A DNA stretch of 64,000 nucleotides, from contig JAQGHU010000026.1 in NCBI GenBank assembly GCA_028291515.1, positions 1-64,000 on the forward strand, written 5' to 3'. Position 1 is the stretch's first letter. Every line of letters begins with the position of its first letter. A model generated the notes under the pieces. The model had not been told where the DNA came from, made no database searches, and worked only from the letters and a program-made list of their open reading frames with translations. The position numbers were made by a program, and so were the translations under genes. This document shows, one piece after another, positions 45,621 through 54,437 of this stretch. This stretch comes from Schlesneria sp. GTDB taxonomy: Bacteria > Planctomycetota > Planctomycetia > Planctomycetales > Planctomycetaceae.

Positions 45621-46178
45621 TTAATGCAAAATCTTCATCGTCGCGTTTGCAGTGAGATTGATTGTTCCCATCCATGCCGTCATGGGTGTCATCGGATCGC
45701 GTTTGAAGGTCAAGCGAGTTGTCACGCGATCATCGACAAGATTCGTGCCGTCCAGCCATGTGATCTGAACAGTCACTTTCGCAGGTGGCATCGTGACGCA
45801 GTAAGGTTTAATCGTTTGGCCCATGGCCGAGGCGTCGCTGGCATTCGTCGAGACGGCTGCTGGTCCCCAGGCCCCTGTCGGATCGACTCCCGAACCACGA
45901 ACGATTGATTCGCGAGCGAGCCTGCGCGCCGCCAGAGAAAGCATATTTGATTGGAATGCGACCAGGCCCAAGTCGAACATCGTGAAGAGCACACTGAACA
46001 TCAGTGACAAGACGATGGCGGATTCGACGACAGTCGTTCCTGCGCGACAATTCACAGCGCGGTGAGTCCGGGTCGCGAGAGACAAGACTTTCGCCCCAGA
46101 AATCGCGGCCCGGCCGGAAGCTCTTCCGGATTCACCTGCTTGTCGGCGTGTTGAATCAGAGGAATGTCTAGTGCGCAT
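45621..46178 (-). CDS. TadE-like minor pseudopilin (second)
   Basis: 185 residues. The hydrophobic helix VESAIVLSLMFSVLFTMFDL starts after the Glu that marks the TadE prepilin pattern (E-x2-I), with a 50-residue Arg-rich leader before it. The C-terminal part is beta-rich (VTVQITWLDGTNLV). The ATG at 46178 is used; the true start may be later, since the leader is longer than usual for TadE. Sixteen bases separate it from tadG. Confidence 0.8.
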   Translation of the reverse strand: MRTRHSSDSTRRQAGESGRASGRAAISGAKVLSLATRTHRAVNCRAGTTVVESAIVLSLMFSVLFTMFDLGLVAFQSNMLSLAARRLARESIVRGSGVDPTGAWGPAAVSTNASDASAMGQTIKPYCVTMPPAKVTVQITWLDGTNLVDDRVTTRLTFKRDPMTPMTAWMGTINLTANATMKILH

Positions 46179-46242
46179 GGACCTGCTCCCGTTGACAGAA
46201 ACGGTATGGATTGCAGAAGGGAAAATCGTCGATGGAGATCAG

Positions 46243-46722
46243 TTACTGGTACTGCCGCATCTCGACGCGATAGTGCAGCGACAACTTCTTCGGGAGGCCC
46301 GGCCAAGGGACAATGGTGGTATGCATGTAACGCAAATCGACGACAACTTGTGTGGATTGATCTGCGTTCGCGGTGGTCGAGATCGTGGTCTGCAGTTGAG
46401 TCGGATCGAACTTTTTAAAGCTGACCATCTCGGACTGAATCGCGTCTTTGATGCGTGATTCCCACAAGGAACGCGAAGCAGGGAGGACGCGATGAGTGGC
46501 TGCGTGGTCTGCCCCGGTTCGCCCGGCATTGGATAAGACGAGATATGTGCTGACAATGCTGCCCAAATCGAACGTCATCATCGCCAGTGACAAGAGCAAT
46601 GGCAGCACGACGGCCATCTCGACTGCGGCGGCACCGCGCCGAGTGACACTCTTCTTCAGGATCGTGGCGTACTTCGACGACTCAGATCGTCGATGGGTGC
46701 GCGGAAATCTACAAGTCAACAT
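46243..46722 (-). CDS. TadE-like minor pseudopilin (first)
   Basis: 159 residues. RRGAAAVEMAVVLPLLLSLA followed by MMTFDLGSIVSTYLVLSNAG is the TadE prepilin helix with the Glu at position +5-like spacing. The soluble part holds one hydrophilic domain. ATG at 46722 chosen because GAGGTGG precedes it; the longer frame to 46944 has no start signal. First of the three Tad genes, 64 bases before the next. No Flp pilin, prepilin peptidase or TadA ATPase is in the window, so the machinery is elsewhere. Confidence 0.82.
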   Translation of the reverse strand: MLTCRFPRTHRRSESSKYATILKKSVTRRGAAAVEMAVVLPLLLSLAMMTFDLGSIVSTYLVLSNAGRTGADHAATHRVLPASRSLWESRIKDAIQSEMVSFKKFDPTQLQTTISTTANADQSTQVVVDLRYMHTTIVPWPGLPKKLSLHYRVEMRQYQ

Positions 46723-47138
46723 TTTCCACCTCGAAGGACATGCGGTGAAGCAGGGTCGTTCGTCGAATCGACTATCAAATGGCTTGGCAGGACGAATCGA
46801 AAGATTTGATCTGGAGCACCTCGACGACGTGGTCCGCCACGGAAGAAACCGTCGCGGACGATCACCCAATTCGTGATCGCATTGTCGTCGATGCTCAACT
46901 AAAGCTCGTGTTGCATATCGCGTCAAATTTCCGTGGCAAACCACGTATTTTGGAACACGGCTAGTAGAGGCCCCAATGACTCATTGTCGGCCACTTAAAG
47001 TTAAGTTTTCGCAACAGCCTTAACAAATTAATGCGAAGAGACTTGTGGCTCAGAGATATGTTAGTTCTCAGGGCGAATCGCTCGTGGCCACACCATTGCC
47101 GCAGCAATATAGGGCACTACATTTTGTTGGCCACTGGC
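46723..47138. other. Intergenic region upstream of the Tad genes
   Basis: About 416 bases between the cyclase-fold gene and tadE. AT-rich at 46993-47040, where a promoter for the tad genes may lie. I looked for a short Flp-type pilin gene here and saw none. Confidence 0.45.
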
Positions 47139-48266
47139 TCACTCTTTGACGATCCCAGTGGCGTCAGGCAGGGCGTCGCAATGGCTGAGGGCCAAAATCG
47201 GAAATGCTGTTCCACTGTAAGTGATGAAGTGCCAGCTATCGGTATTCAACGACTTCGTCCACCAGCGCCCGGAGGCTCGCTGATTCGACTTGATCCAGCC
47301 AATCCCCTTTTGCAGTCGAGGATCACTTGCCGGGACACCCGATTCCCTCAAGACAATAATTGCCAGGCCCGTTTGATGGCCGTCACTGGGCGGGTTGGCG
47401 AGTTCCACTTCCGATTTCAACCGCTCAGCACGATTGCCCTTTCCCCAGGCTTCGGGAGCGGCAAATGTTCGAATTGACCACCCGCCGTCCTCGCGTTGAT
47501 GCTTCCACAGCATGTCGATCAAATCGGACTTCCGAGAGGCTTCTAGCAAACCGGGCATTCGAGCGGCCGACCAAAGCAGCAGAACTCGGCCATAGTCATG
47601 CGGAGGCGTTTGAGTCTGCAGATAGCTTTTCAACAGGGCGACTTTGCTATTCAACGCTTCGTCGTTGATGTTGACCAGCCAACCGGGGGCCGCAGCGATC
47701 GCCATGGCTGCCACTGTCGCTTCATGAAACGCATCCGATTCATAGGGAGGCCAGCAGTCTAATGTCCCCCAAGTTCCCGTTTGGTCCTGAATCGAAAACA
47801 TCAACTGGAGCGCTCGGTCAGTCTCCGGCGACAACTGCTTGGTGATGTGCTGATCCCATTCGGCCAGGCTCGCGGCCAGGTAAATCACCTGTGCTGGCCT
47901 GGTCGATTGCTTCAATTTATCGGGCTCCATCGCTTCCAGCTGTTGCAGGGTCTCGACAAAGAACTCGCGGATCGATTCCGTCGGCTTGCCAAGTTTATCG
48001 CTAAGTGCCGGACGAATGGTCATGTAGATGCCATTCGTATGGCACGTCACGCACTTTCGCTGGCTGTTCCACACTTGAGCGCCATGCTCGAGATATTCCA
48101 GCGCCAGCGGAATCGAAATCTGCTCCAGTTTCGCTTCGTCTGCGGACGCCCCGGGAACCTTGATACTCCCGAATTCGTACTGTGGCTTCGGTTCCGCCGC
48201 CCACATGGGGCGGGAGATGGCTATCAAGCTGAGAGCCGCAGCGCAAATGAAACGATGGGATGCCAT
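47139..48266 (-). CDS. Squalene-hopene-cyclase-fold protein with CxxCH haem motif
   Basis: 375 residues. Signal peptide 1-23. QRKCVTCHTNG at about 70-78 carries a cytochrome c type haem-binding motif (C72, C75, H76). Helical repeat segments then follow with the QW-like pattern of prenyltransferase/cyclase alpha-alpha barrels: IQDQTGTWGTLDCWPPYESD, then LWKHQREDGGWSIRTF, then IKSNQRASGRWWTKSL. The catalytic DxDD of squalene-hopene cyclase is not seen, so cyclisation is not claimed. Similar exported proteins occur in planctomycetes next to cytochromes. ATG at 48266. Confidence 0.88.
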   Translation of the reverse strand: MASHRFICAAALSLIAISRPMWAAEPKPQYEFGSIKVPGASADEAKLEQISIPLALEYLEHGAQVWNSQRKCVTCHTNGIYMTIRPALSDKLGKPTESIREFFVETLQQLEAMEPDKLKQSTRPAQVIYLAASLAEWDQHITKQLSPETDRALQLMFSIQDQTGTWGTLDCWPPYESDAFHEATVAAMAIAAAPGWLVNINDEALNSKVALLKSYLQTQTPPHDYGRVLLLWSAARMPGLLEASRKSDLIDMLWKHQREDGGWSIRTFAAPEAWGKGNRAERLKSEVELANPPSDGHQTGLAIIVLRESGVPASDPRLQKGIGWIKSNQRASGRWWTKSLNTDSWHFITYSGTAFPILALSHCDALPDATGIVKE

Positions 48267-48383
48267 GGCGCGAACTCCAGGAAGCCAAGGAAGGATCTCG
48301 ACGCTGTCATCATCATTCTGGTCCGTCGGCTCGGATTGTTCGAGTCCAACGGCAGCGGGATTCCGCTGAATCGATCGGCATTC

Positions 48384-49106
48384 TTAAATCGTGAAATCGA
48401 TGATGAGCGGCAGATGATCTGACGCATCGCGAGTCGCACGGCTGCGGGAAACGTGGATTCGTGTGACCGTGATCCCGCCGCGCGTAAACGCCTTGTCGAG
48501 CGACCAGACCGGCAGCCACGCTGGAAACGAGCGGAATCGGGATGGCGGACTTGTCACTTGATGGAAGCCATGCACCTCAAACGGTCCTGATGCCAGGCGG
48601 TTTCGCCAATCGTTGAAGTCGCCGACAATCAAGGAGGGCAGGCCCGTGCTTTCCCGATACAGGTGATGTTCCAGAATGTGCCGAGTCTGCCAGTCACGTT
48701 CTCGTTCCGACAACCCTAAGTGCCAGTGGGTCAGGTGAAAGGGGCCAGACGGGGATTCAACGATGGCCATCTGCGCCCCGCGAGGTTTGCGTTGATGCCG
48801 CGTCAACGAAATCTGATGGTGAGTGCGAAACGGCCAGCGCGACAGCAGCAGATTTCCGTAGCCCCCCTCTTTCACTTTGACATTGAACTGAAAAAGATGG
48901 GCGGCCGGTTGAAACCACTCCTGCAGGATCCCCGGCTGATTGTGGAATCGACTGCGGCGGACGTTGCGATCGACTTCCTGTAAGCAGACGATGTCTGGCG
49001 ACTCGGCCTCAATGACATGCTGAATTCTCTCCAAGCGATACCGACGGTCTCGACCGCCGATTCCCTTGTGAATGTTGTAGCTCAACAAACGCACCGGAAA
49101 CTCCAT
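48384..49106 (-). CDS. Endonuclease/exonuclease/phosphatase-family hydrolase
   Basis: 240 residues, EEP fold. Metal-site motifs: LLSYNIHKGIGG (Asn), CLQEVD (Glu), VGDFNDWRN (Asp, Asn) and the final SDHLPLIIDF (Asp-His). Lacks a signal peptide, so cytoplasmic. The family includes nucleases, phosphatases and phospholipases; the sequence resembles the general group annotated as EEP proteins in planctomycetes. The ATG at 49106 is the only reasonable start and lies 84 bases from the divergent comEC gene. Confidence 0.93.
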   Translation of the reverse strand: MEFPVRLLSYNIHKGIGGRDRRYRLERIQHVIEAESPDIVCLQEVDRNVRRSRFHNQPGILQEWFQPAAHLFQFNVKVKEGGYGNLLLSRWPFRTHHQISLTRHQRKPRGAQMAIVESPSGPFHLTHWHLGLSERERDWQTRHILEHHLYRESTGLPSLIVGDFNDWRNRLASGPFEVHGFHQVTSPPSRFRSFPAWLPVWSLDKAFTRGGITVTRIHVSRSRATRDASDHLPLIIDFTI

Positions 49107-49190
49107 TTGAGGGTGGGCTGACTTTCAGGACGGCCACCAACTAAGATACTCGATCATCAACAATCCGCGAGGCAGTCGCCCGAGGATCAC

Positions 49191-51704
49191 GTGTTTCACC
49201 CGATTGAGCCAGCGACCGATGCTTACGAATCCGATCAGTTCCGCCGCAGTCCGGCGGTGCCGGTCGTGTGCGCCGTCGCGATTGGAATTCTGCTCGATCA
49301 TCTTTTGGCCATTTCATTTCTCGATTGGTGGATCGGTTCGGCGATCGCATTGACGTTGGTTCCGCTCGCGTGGTCTCGCCGGTGGAATCACCTGGCTGTT
49401 TCCATGTTGTTGCTCGCTTGCCTCGGCTTGGGAGGGGTCTGGCATCATTGGCGTTGGAATTGCCTGCCGGATGATGAAGTTTCGCACTGGGCGACCGAGA
49501 CCGGATGTCTGGTTCGAGTCTTCGCCAAAGTGGTGAATGCACCGACAGTCTTGGTCGCGATTGACGATCATGCCCCCTGGAAGCCGCCCGAGCGAACGCT
49601 GGTGATGCTGGAATGTCGGCGGTTGGTGGGTGACTCGTCGCCAGCCGTTTCTGGCTATGTTCGCCTGTCGGTTGCAGGTCGCTTGGATCAACTGGCGATT
49701 GGCGATCTGGTCGAAGTCTCTGGCCTCTTGTTGCTGCCGTCGGAACCGTCGAACCCCGGTGACTTCGATACTCGGCGATGGCTGCGCACGCAGGGGCTGC
49801 ACGCGACTCTGGCCGCTAATCAACCCGAAGCGGTGGTCGTCGTCAGTCGCGAGCGAACGAGCTGGGATTGGCTGACCATCGGTCGCACGGCGGTACGTCA
49901 CCGAGCCGAAAACCTGATCGCCACACGCCTGCGGGCCAGCAATGTTGCCGTCGCACAATCGTTGCTATTGGGAAGCCGCGTGGAACTTGATCGCGATCTG
50001 AGGCGGGCCTTCGCCGAGAGCGGCACGCTGCACATCCTGGCCATCTCGGGGATGAACGTAGGGCTGCTGTGGATCGCGATCTCCTTCATGTGTCGCCTCT
50101 TCAGACTGCCGCCGGAAGCGTCTGCGTTGACCGCCTTGATCCTGCTTCCCGCATACGCCTTGATCACCGACGCGAACCCTCCGGTCGTGCGAGCGACAAT
50201 CGTGGCGGTAGTGATGGTGCTGGGGCAACTGATCGGCCGAACCGCGAATCATTGGAATTCGCTCGCCGTCGCCGCATTGATCGTGCTGGTCTGGAATCCC
50301 AGCGATCTCTTCAACGCTGGTGCCCAATTGTCATTTATCGCAGTGGCTACGATCCTGATCACGATGCGGTTTTTGAAATCGTTCCGTGCAACCGATTTGC
50401 TCGACGTGTGGTCCGGTGATCCTCAGACAATCCTACGGCAACTGACTCATCGGCTGATGCGATCATTGTTCGAAGGGTTTGCGATCAGCTTGGCGATCTG
50501 GGTCACAACCTCACCGTTGATTGCATCGCAGTTTCATCTGATTTCGCCGATCGGAGTCGTCTTTACCGTCTTGTTGAACGTCCCCATCGGCATCATGTTC
50601 TGCCTGGGCTATGCGTTCTTGTTCCTGGGCCTGATCTCACCGACCCTATTTGGGTGGCTGGGAGTCCCCTTTGATTTCCTATTGGGTTGGTTCCTGTCTG
50701 CAGTGGAGACCGCGTCACGCATTGACTTGGGTCACATCTATGCTCCGTCACCTCCGTTATGGTGGATGATCGGCTTCTACGTGCTCGTTCCTACGTTGGT
50801 CATCTGGGACCATCGCAAGGGCCGCCTGTTCTGGTCAGTTCGCGCCACGTTGGTCTGGACCATACTGGGACTGGCGATCTCACTTCGACCGGCCAACGGC
50901 ACCGAGTTGACTTGCACAGTTTTATCTGTCGGTCATGGACTAAGCGTGCTGGTCGAATGCCCGAACGGTCAGACGTTGCTTTATGACGCTGGCAGCATGA
51001 CGGGCGGCGGTCGGGCGGCGCGCACAATCGAGACAACGCTTTGGGCATCGGGGCATGCGCGACTGGATGCGGTGGTCTTATCACATCCAGACGCGGATCA
51101 CTGCAATGCACTGCCAGAACTTGTCGATGTCGTTCCGATTCGGACTTTGTTGTGTCACCGATCATTTCTCGACTGGTCTCAACCACCCGTCGCGGCCGCG
51201 TTGGACGATTCGGCGAAAGTGGGCATCAATATCAAATTGATCTCAGCAGACCAGCAGATCCTGCTTGACCCCAATGTCACCTTCAAAGTGCTGCATCCCG
51301 CGCCGGACTTTACTGGGAAGTCCGACAATGCTAACAGCGTCGTGTTGTGCCTGGAGTACGCAGGACGCCGCATCCTCTTCACGGGTGATCTGGAGCACGA
51401 CGGCTTGCATCGCCTGCTGAAAGAACCGGCAGTCGATACAGACATCTTGTTGTCGCCCCATCATGGAAGCACGGCGGCAAATTCCAGTGATTTAGCTCGC
51501 TGGGCAACGCCAGAATGGTTACTCGTCAGTTATCGAGACGACTCCGTTCAAGACCGGCTGGCGAATGTCTATGGTCCCGCGACGCAGGTGATGACGACCG
51601 CCAGGTACGGAGCGATTCGCTGTCGCATCAAGGCGAATGGAGAATTACTCATCGAACCATTCAAACGCCGAACCGCCTCGCCAACTGAAATCAGGCGGCG
51701 TTGA
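49191..51704 (+). CDS. comEC: DNA internalisation competence protein ComEC/Rec2
   Basis: 837 residues. N-terminal helices and a beta domain (VRVFAKVVNAP, DUF4131 type), then the polytopic competence domain (ILAISGMNVGLLWIAISF and so on, about 280-560), then a C-terminal metallo-beta-lactamase-like domain (VLSVGHGLSVLVECPNG, LSHPDADHC with the HxDxDH motif, and LSPHHGS). ComEC forms the channel for incoming single-stranded DNA. GTG start at 49191 is the first in frame; an internal start nearby is possible. Followed after ten bases by mfnB; both seem to be in one run with ech and the phosphotransacylase. Confidence 0.95.
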   Translation: MFHPIEPATDAYESDQFRRSPAVPVVCAVAIGILLDHLLAISFLDWWIGSAIALTLVPLAWSRRWNHLAVSMLLLACLGLGGVWHHWRWNCLPDDEVSHWATETGCLVRVFAKVVNAPTVLVAIDDHAPWKPPERTLVMLECRRLVGDSSPAVSGYVRLSVAGRLDQLAIGDLVEVSGLLLLPSEPSNPGDFDTRRWLRTQGLHATLAANQPEAVVVVSRERTSWDWLTIGRTAVRHRAENLIATRLRASNVAVAQSLLLGSRVELDRDLRRAFAESGTLHILAISGMNVGLLWIAISFMCRLFRLPPEASALTALILLPAYALITDANPPVVRATIVAVVMVLGQLIGRTANHWNSLAVAALIVLVWNPSDLFNAGAQLSFIAVATILITMRFLKSFRATDLLDVWSGDPQTILRQLTHRLMRSLFEGFAISLAIWVTTSPLIASQFHLISPIGVVFTVLLNVPIGIMFCLGYAFLFLGLISPTLFGWLGVPFDFLLGWFLSAVETASRIDLGHIYAPSPPLWWMIGFYVLVPTLVIWDHRKGRLFWSVRATLVWTILGLAISLRPANGTELTCTVLSVGHGLSVLVECPNGQTLLYDAGSMTGGGRAARTIETTLWASGHARLDAVVLSHPDADHCNALPELVDVVPIRTLLCHRSFLDWSQPPVAAALDDSAKVGINIKLISADQQILLDPNVTFKVLHPAPDFTGKSDNANSVVLCLEYAGRRILFTGDLEHDGLHRLLKEPAVDTDILLSPHHGSTAANSSDLARWATPEWLLVSYRDDSVQDRLANVYGPATQVMTTARYGAIRCRIKANGELLIEPFKRRTASPTEIRRR

Positions 51705-51714
51705 CGCGGGAGCG

Positions 51715-52611
51715 ATGCCGCCTGGTTGCAAATTCGAACCCGATTCTGTTACAGACGATCAAGTTCATGATGCGCTACCCGACGAGTACAATTCTGTGAC
51801 GATGACTGCTGCTCGCAAAGATGATGGCCATTCCCTGAAGCAATGTCGCACGCCACGCCTGCTGGTGAGCGTCCGCTCCCACACAGAGGCGGTTGAAGCA
51901 CTCGCGGGTGGTGCGGATATCCTGGATATCAAAGAGCCTGCTCGCGGATCATTGGGGATGGCAGATGCTGTCAGCATCCGCGAGATCGCTGAGACAATTC
52001 GCGAGGCAGGTGCCGCGACACCACTCAGTGTGGCATTGGGCGAACTGATTGATTGGATTGATCAAACAGATGCAGTGACGCTCCCTGATGAAGTGACTTT
52101 CGCAAAACTTGGAATGAGCGGCCTGACTGATCGGGAAGACTGGCGATCACTTTGGCGAGTCATCCGCAAACGATTCGATCAACGCCGGAGTTTGCCGTTG
52201 CGATGGGTCGCGGTGGCGTATGCCGATTTTGAGATCGCACGCTCACCTTCGATCGATGATGTGGCGACGGCGGCGATCGGAGCTGGCTGTACCGGTCTGC
52301 TGATCGATACGTTCGCCAAGACCGGACAGTCATTGAGCGACCTCCTCTCGGCCTCGCAACTTCAACAACTCGCCGAGCGATGTCGTGCCTCAGGACAGTT
52401 TCTGGCAATCGCCGGCAGCTTGAAAGTGACCGATCTTCCCTCACTTTGTGGGGTACACGCAGACATCGTCGCCATCCGCTCGGCCGCCTGCGAGCACCAT
52501 GATCGAAAGGGGACGATTAGCGCAGTGAAGATCGCCCAATTCCGCGAATCGCTGACTCAGATGTCGCACCGCGAAGACCGATGCCTGCAAAGTTTGCAGG
52601 CCGGGACATAG
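51715..52611 (+). CDS. mfnB: (5-formylfuran-3-yl)methyl phosphate synthase (MfnB)
   Basis: 298 residues. TIM-barrel enzyme for the furan part of methanofuran, used for C1 transfer in methanogens and in planctomycetes with tetrahydromethanopterin. The N-terminal LLVSVRSHTEAVEALAGGAD leads to DIKEPARGSLG with the catalytic Lys; VTFAKLGMSGL has a second Lys; and TGLLIDTFAKTG carries the Asp, in agreement with known active-site positions. The protein has a 55-residue N-terminal extension not seen in archaeal MfnB, so the true start could be the ATG at 51802; the ATG at 51715 has GGGAG upstream. Stands ten bases after comEC. Confidence 0.9.
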   Translation: MPPGCKFEPDSVTDDQVHDALPDEYNSVTMTAARKDDGHSLKQCRTPRLLVSVRSHTEAVEALAGGADILDIKEPARGSLGMADAVSIREIAETIREAGAATPLSVALGELIDWIDQTDAVTLPDEVTFAKLGMSGLTDREDWRSLWRVIRKRFDQRRSLPLRWVAVAYADFEIARSPSIDDVATAAIGAGCTGLLIDTFAKTGQSLSDLLSASQLQQLAERCRASGQFLAIAGSLKVTDLPSLCGVHADIVAIRSAACEHHDRKGTISAVKIAQFRESLTQMSHREDRCLQSLQAGT

Positions 52612-52651
52612 AATAAAGTCGGTATCTTAAATCGTCTACGAGACCTTCATC

Positions 52652-53413
52652 ATGTTGCTTGTGGAATCAAACGCCGGAGTGGTTCGACTGACACTCAATC
52701 GGCCCGAACGAAGAAATGCTCTTTCCGAGGTGATGCTGGCGGAACTGGGAGCCGCGCTGGAAAAGATCGCCGAGGATCGATCCGCTCGAGTTGTGGTGCT
52801 GGCGGCGGCTGGTCCAGTCTTTTGTTCCGGACATGACCTGAACGAAATGGTCGGTCGCCCTGAAGCAGACTATCAAACACTGTTCACCCGGTGTTCTCAC
52901 GTCATGCAGCAGATCCGACATCTTCCGCAGCCCGTCATTGCACGAGTACATGGATTGGCGACCGCTGCCGGATGTCAGTTGGTCGCAACGTGCGACTTGG
53001 CAGTTGCTGCCGCCGAAGCCAAATTCGCCACGCCAGGGGTGAAAATCGGTCTGTTCTGTACGACTCCCATGGTTCCGCTGGTCCGCGCTGTCCCTCCCAA
53101 AGTGGCCATGGAGATGCTGCTGACTGGCATTCCAATCAATGCCGAACGAGCACTGGCAGTCGGTCTGGTGAATCGAGTCGTTGCTGCCGATCAGCTTGAT
53201 GTGACGATCCGAGAACTGACAGATGCCATTGTTGGCAGCAGTCCCACGACACTCAGCCTGGGCAAGCAAGCTTTTTATGAGCAACTGGCTCTGGATGAGT
53301 CGACCGCCTACGAGCAGGCGACTTGCCTGATGACCGCGAATGCGATCCAGCATGATGCGCAAGAGGGAATTTCCGCGTTCCTGCAAAAGCGTCCTCCCAA
53401 GTGGAGTGAATAG
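52652..53413 (+). CDS. Enoyl-CoA hydratase/isomerase-family protein (ECHDC3-like)
   Basis: 253 residues, crotonase fold. [15 protein letters not shown], the oxyanion-hole segments [11 protein letters not shown] and [20 protein letters not shown], and [21 protein letters not shown] match closely the ECHDC3 subgroup. The usual catalytic Glu of hydratases in the second loop is not evident, as in that subgroup, so activity is uncertain. ATG at 52652; 40 bases after mfnB and 59 bases before the phosphotransacylase gene, so one operon is likely. Confidence 0.92.
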   Translation: MLLVESNAGVVRLTLNRPERRNALSEVMLAELGAALEKIAEDRSARVVVLAAAGPVFCSGHDLNEMVGRPEADYQTLFTRCSHVMQQIRHLPQPVIARVHGLATAAGCQLVATCDLAVAAAEAKFATPGVKIGLFCTTPMVPLVRAVPPKVAMEMLLTGIPINAERALAVGLVNRVVAADQLDVTIRELTDAIVGSSPTTLSLGKQAFYEQLALDESTAYEQATCLMTANAIQHDAQEGISAFLQKRPPKWSE

Positions 53414-53472
53414 GTGCAGCATCTCAATTAACTTTCCAGTGGCCGCTTCAGATTCCAGCAGAGTGATTGATC

Positions 53473-54384
53473 ATGTCGTTAGTTGGTTTCGACGAGTTGT
53501 ATCAGTTCGCCGACGCAATGCCGTCGCCGGTCTCTGTGGTGGCCGCGGGTGGGGCGGATCCCACCGTGCTGGAAGCACTATCACTCGCGCAGCGTCGCGG
53601 CTGGGTCGCCCCCGTGCTGACGGGAATCGCTGCGGAAATTGAACAACTGGCGACTGACTTGCAGATCGATACGACAGGATTTCGCATCACCGATACGGAT
53701 GATCCGGCGGGTGCGGCGGTGGCTGAAATCAAGGCGGGACGCGCCCAAACGCTGATGAAGGGACAGATTGCCACTCCGGCACTCATGAAAGCGGTCCTGT
53801 CGCGAGAGACCGGCCTGCGGACGAATCGCTGCATCTGCCAGGTTGTCCTGATGGAGATCCCGCGAGATCAGCGGCGGTTCCTGTTGTCAGACACCGGGAT
53901 CACAATTCAGCCGACTCTCGATCAGAAGGGAGATATCCTGCAGAGTCTGATCGAAGTGGCGAGCGTGCTTCGGGAGTCTGAATCCAACGAGCTACCTCGC
54001 GTGGCCGTGATGTCAGCGACCGAGAAAGCTTCCGAATCGATGCCAGACACGCTGGACGCAGCCGAGTTAACCAAACGTGGTGCTAGTGGTCAGTTTCCCG
54101 GATGTCTCGTGCAGGGTCCACTATCTTTCGACCTGGCTTATGCGGTGGATGCTGGAGAGAAAAAGAAGATCGAAGGGGGCGTGGTCGGCGTCGCTGATGC
54201 CATGTTGTTCCCAGACCTCTTGTCAGCAAATCTGACCGTCAAAGCGATCATGTACACAGCCAATTGTCGATTCGGTGGCGTTCTGTGCGGGACGAGTTCG
54301 CCGGTGGTGTTCATGTCGCGAGCCGACACGACGACGACGCGGCTGAATTCGCTGGCGCTGACCTTGAGAATGCTGACTCGGTAG
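53473..54384 (+). CDS. Phosphate acetyl/butyryltransferase-family protein
   Basis: 303 residues. PTA/PTB fold: [18 protein letters not shown] at the start, [19 protein letters not shown] with Lys-Gly for substrate binding, [14 protein letters not shown] with the SDxG motif, [11 protein letters not shown] with Gly-Pro-Leu-Ser, and [19 protein letters not shown] at the end. This suggests phosphate butyryltransferase (acyl-CoA + phosphate to acyl-phosphate + CoA). With the crotonase gene upstream it may handle a short-chain acyl-CoA, but no kinase gene (Buk) is seen. ATG at 53473 preferred. Confidence 0.93.
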   Translation: MSLVGFDELYQFADAMPSPVSVVAAGGADPTVLEALSLAQRRGWVAPVLTGIAAEIEQLATDLQIDTTGFRITDTDDPAGAAVAEIKAGRAQTLMKGQIATPALMKAVLSRETGLRTNRCICQVVLMEIPRDQRRFLLSDTGITIQPTLDQKGDILQSLIEVASVLRESESNELPRVAVMSATEKASESMPDTLDAAELTKRGASGQFPGCLVQGPLSFDLAYAVDAGEKKKIEGGVVGVADAMLFPDLLSANLTVKAIMYTANCRFGGVLCGTSSPVVFMSRADTTTTRLNSLALTLRMLTR

Positions 54385-54437
54385 TCCCAGGCAATCAATG
54401 CCGAAGTGTCGCACATACGGAACTGTGGGCCGTCCGA

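Noticed and set aside
44718-46065. Short frames over the Tad genes on the plus strand
   Set aside because: Shadows of tadE/tadG; no independent evidence.
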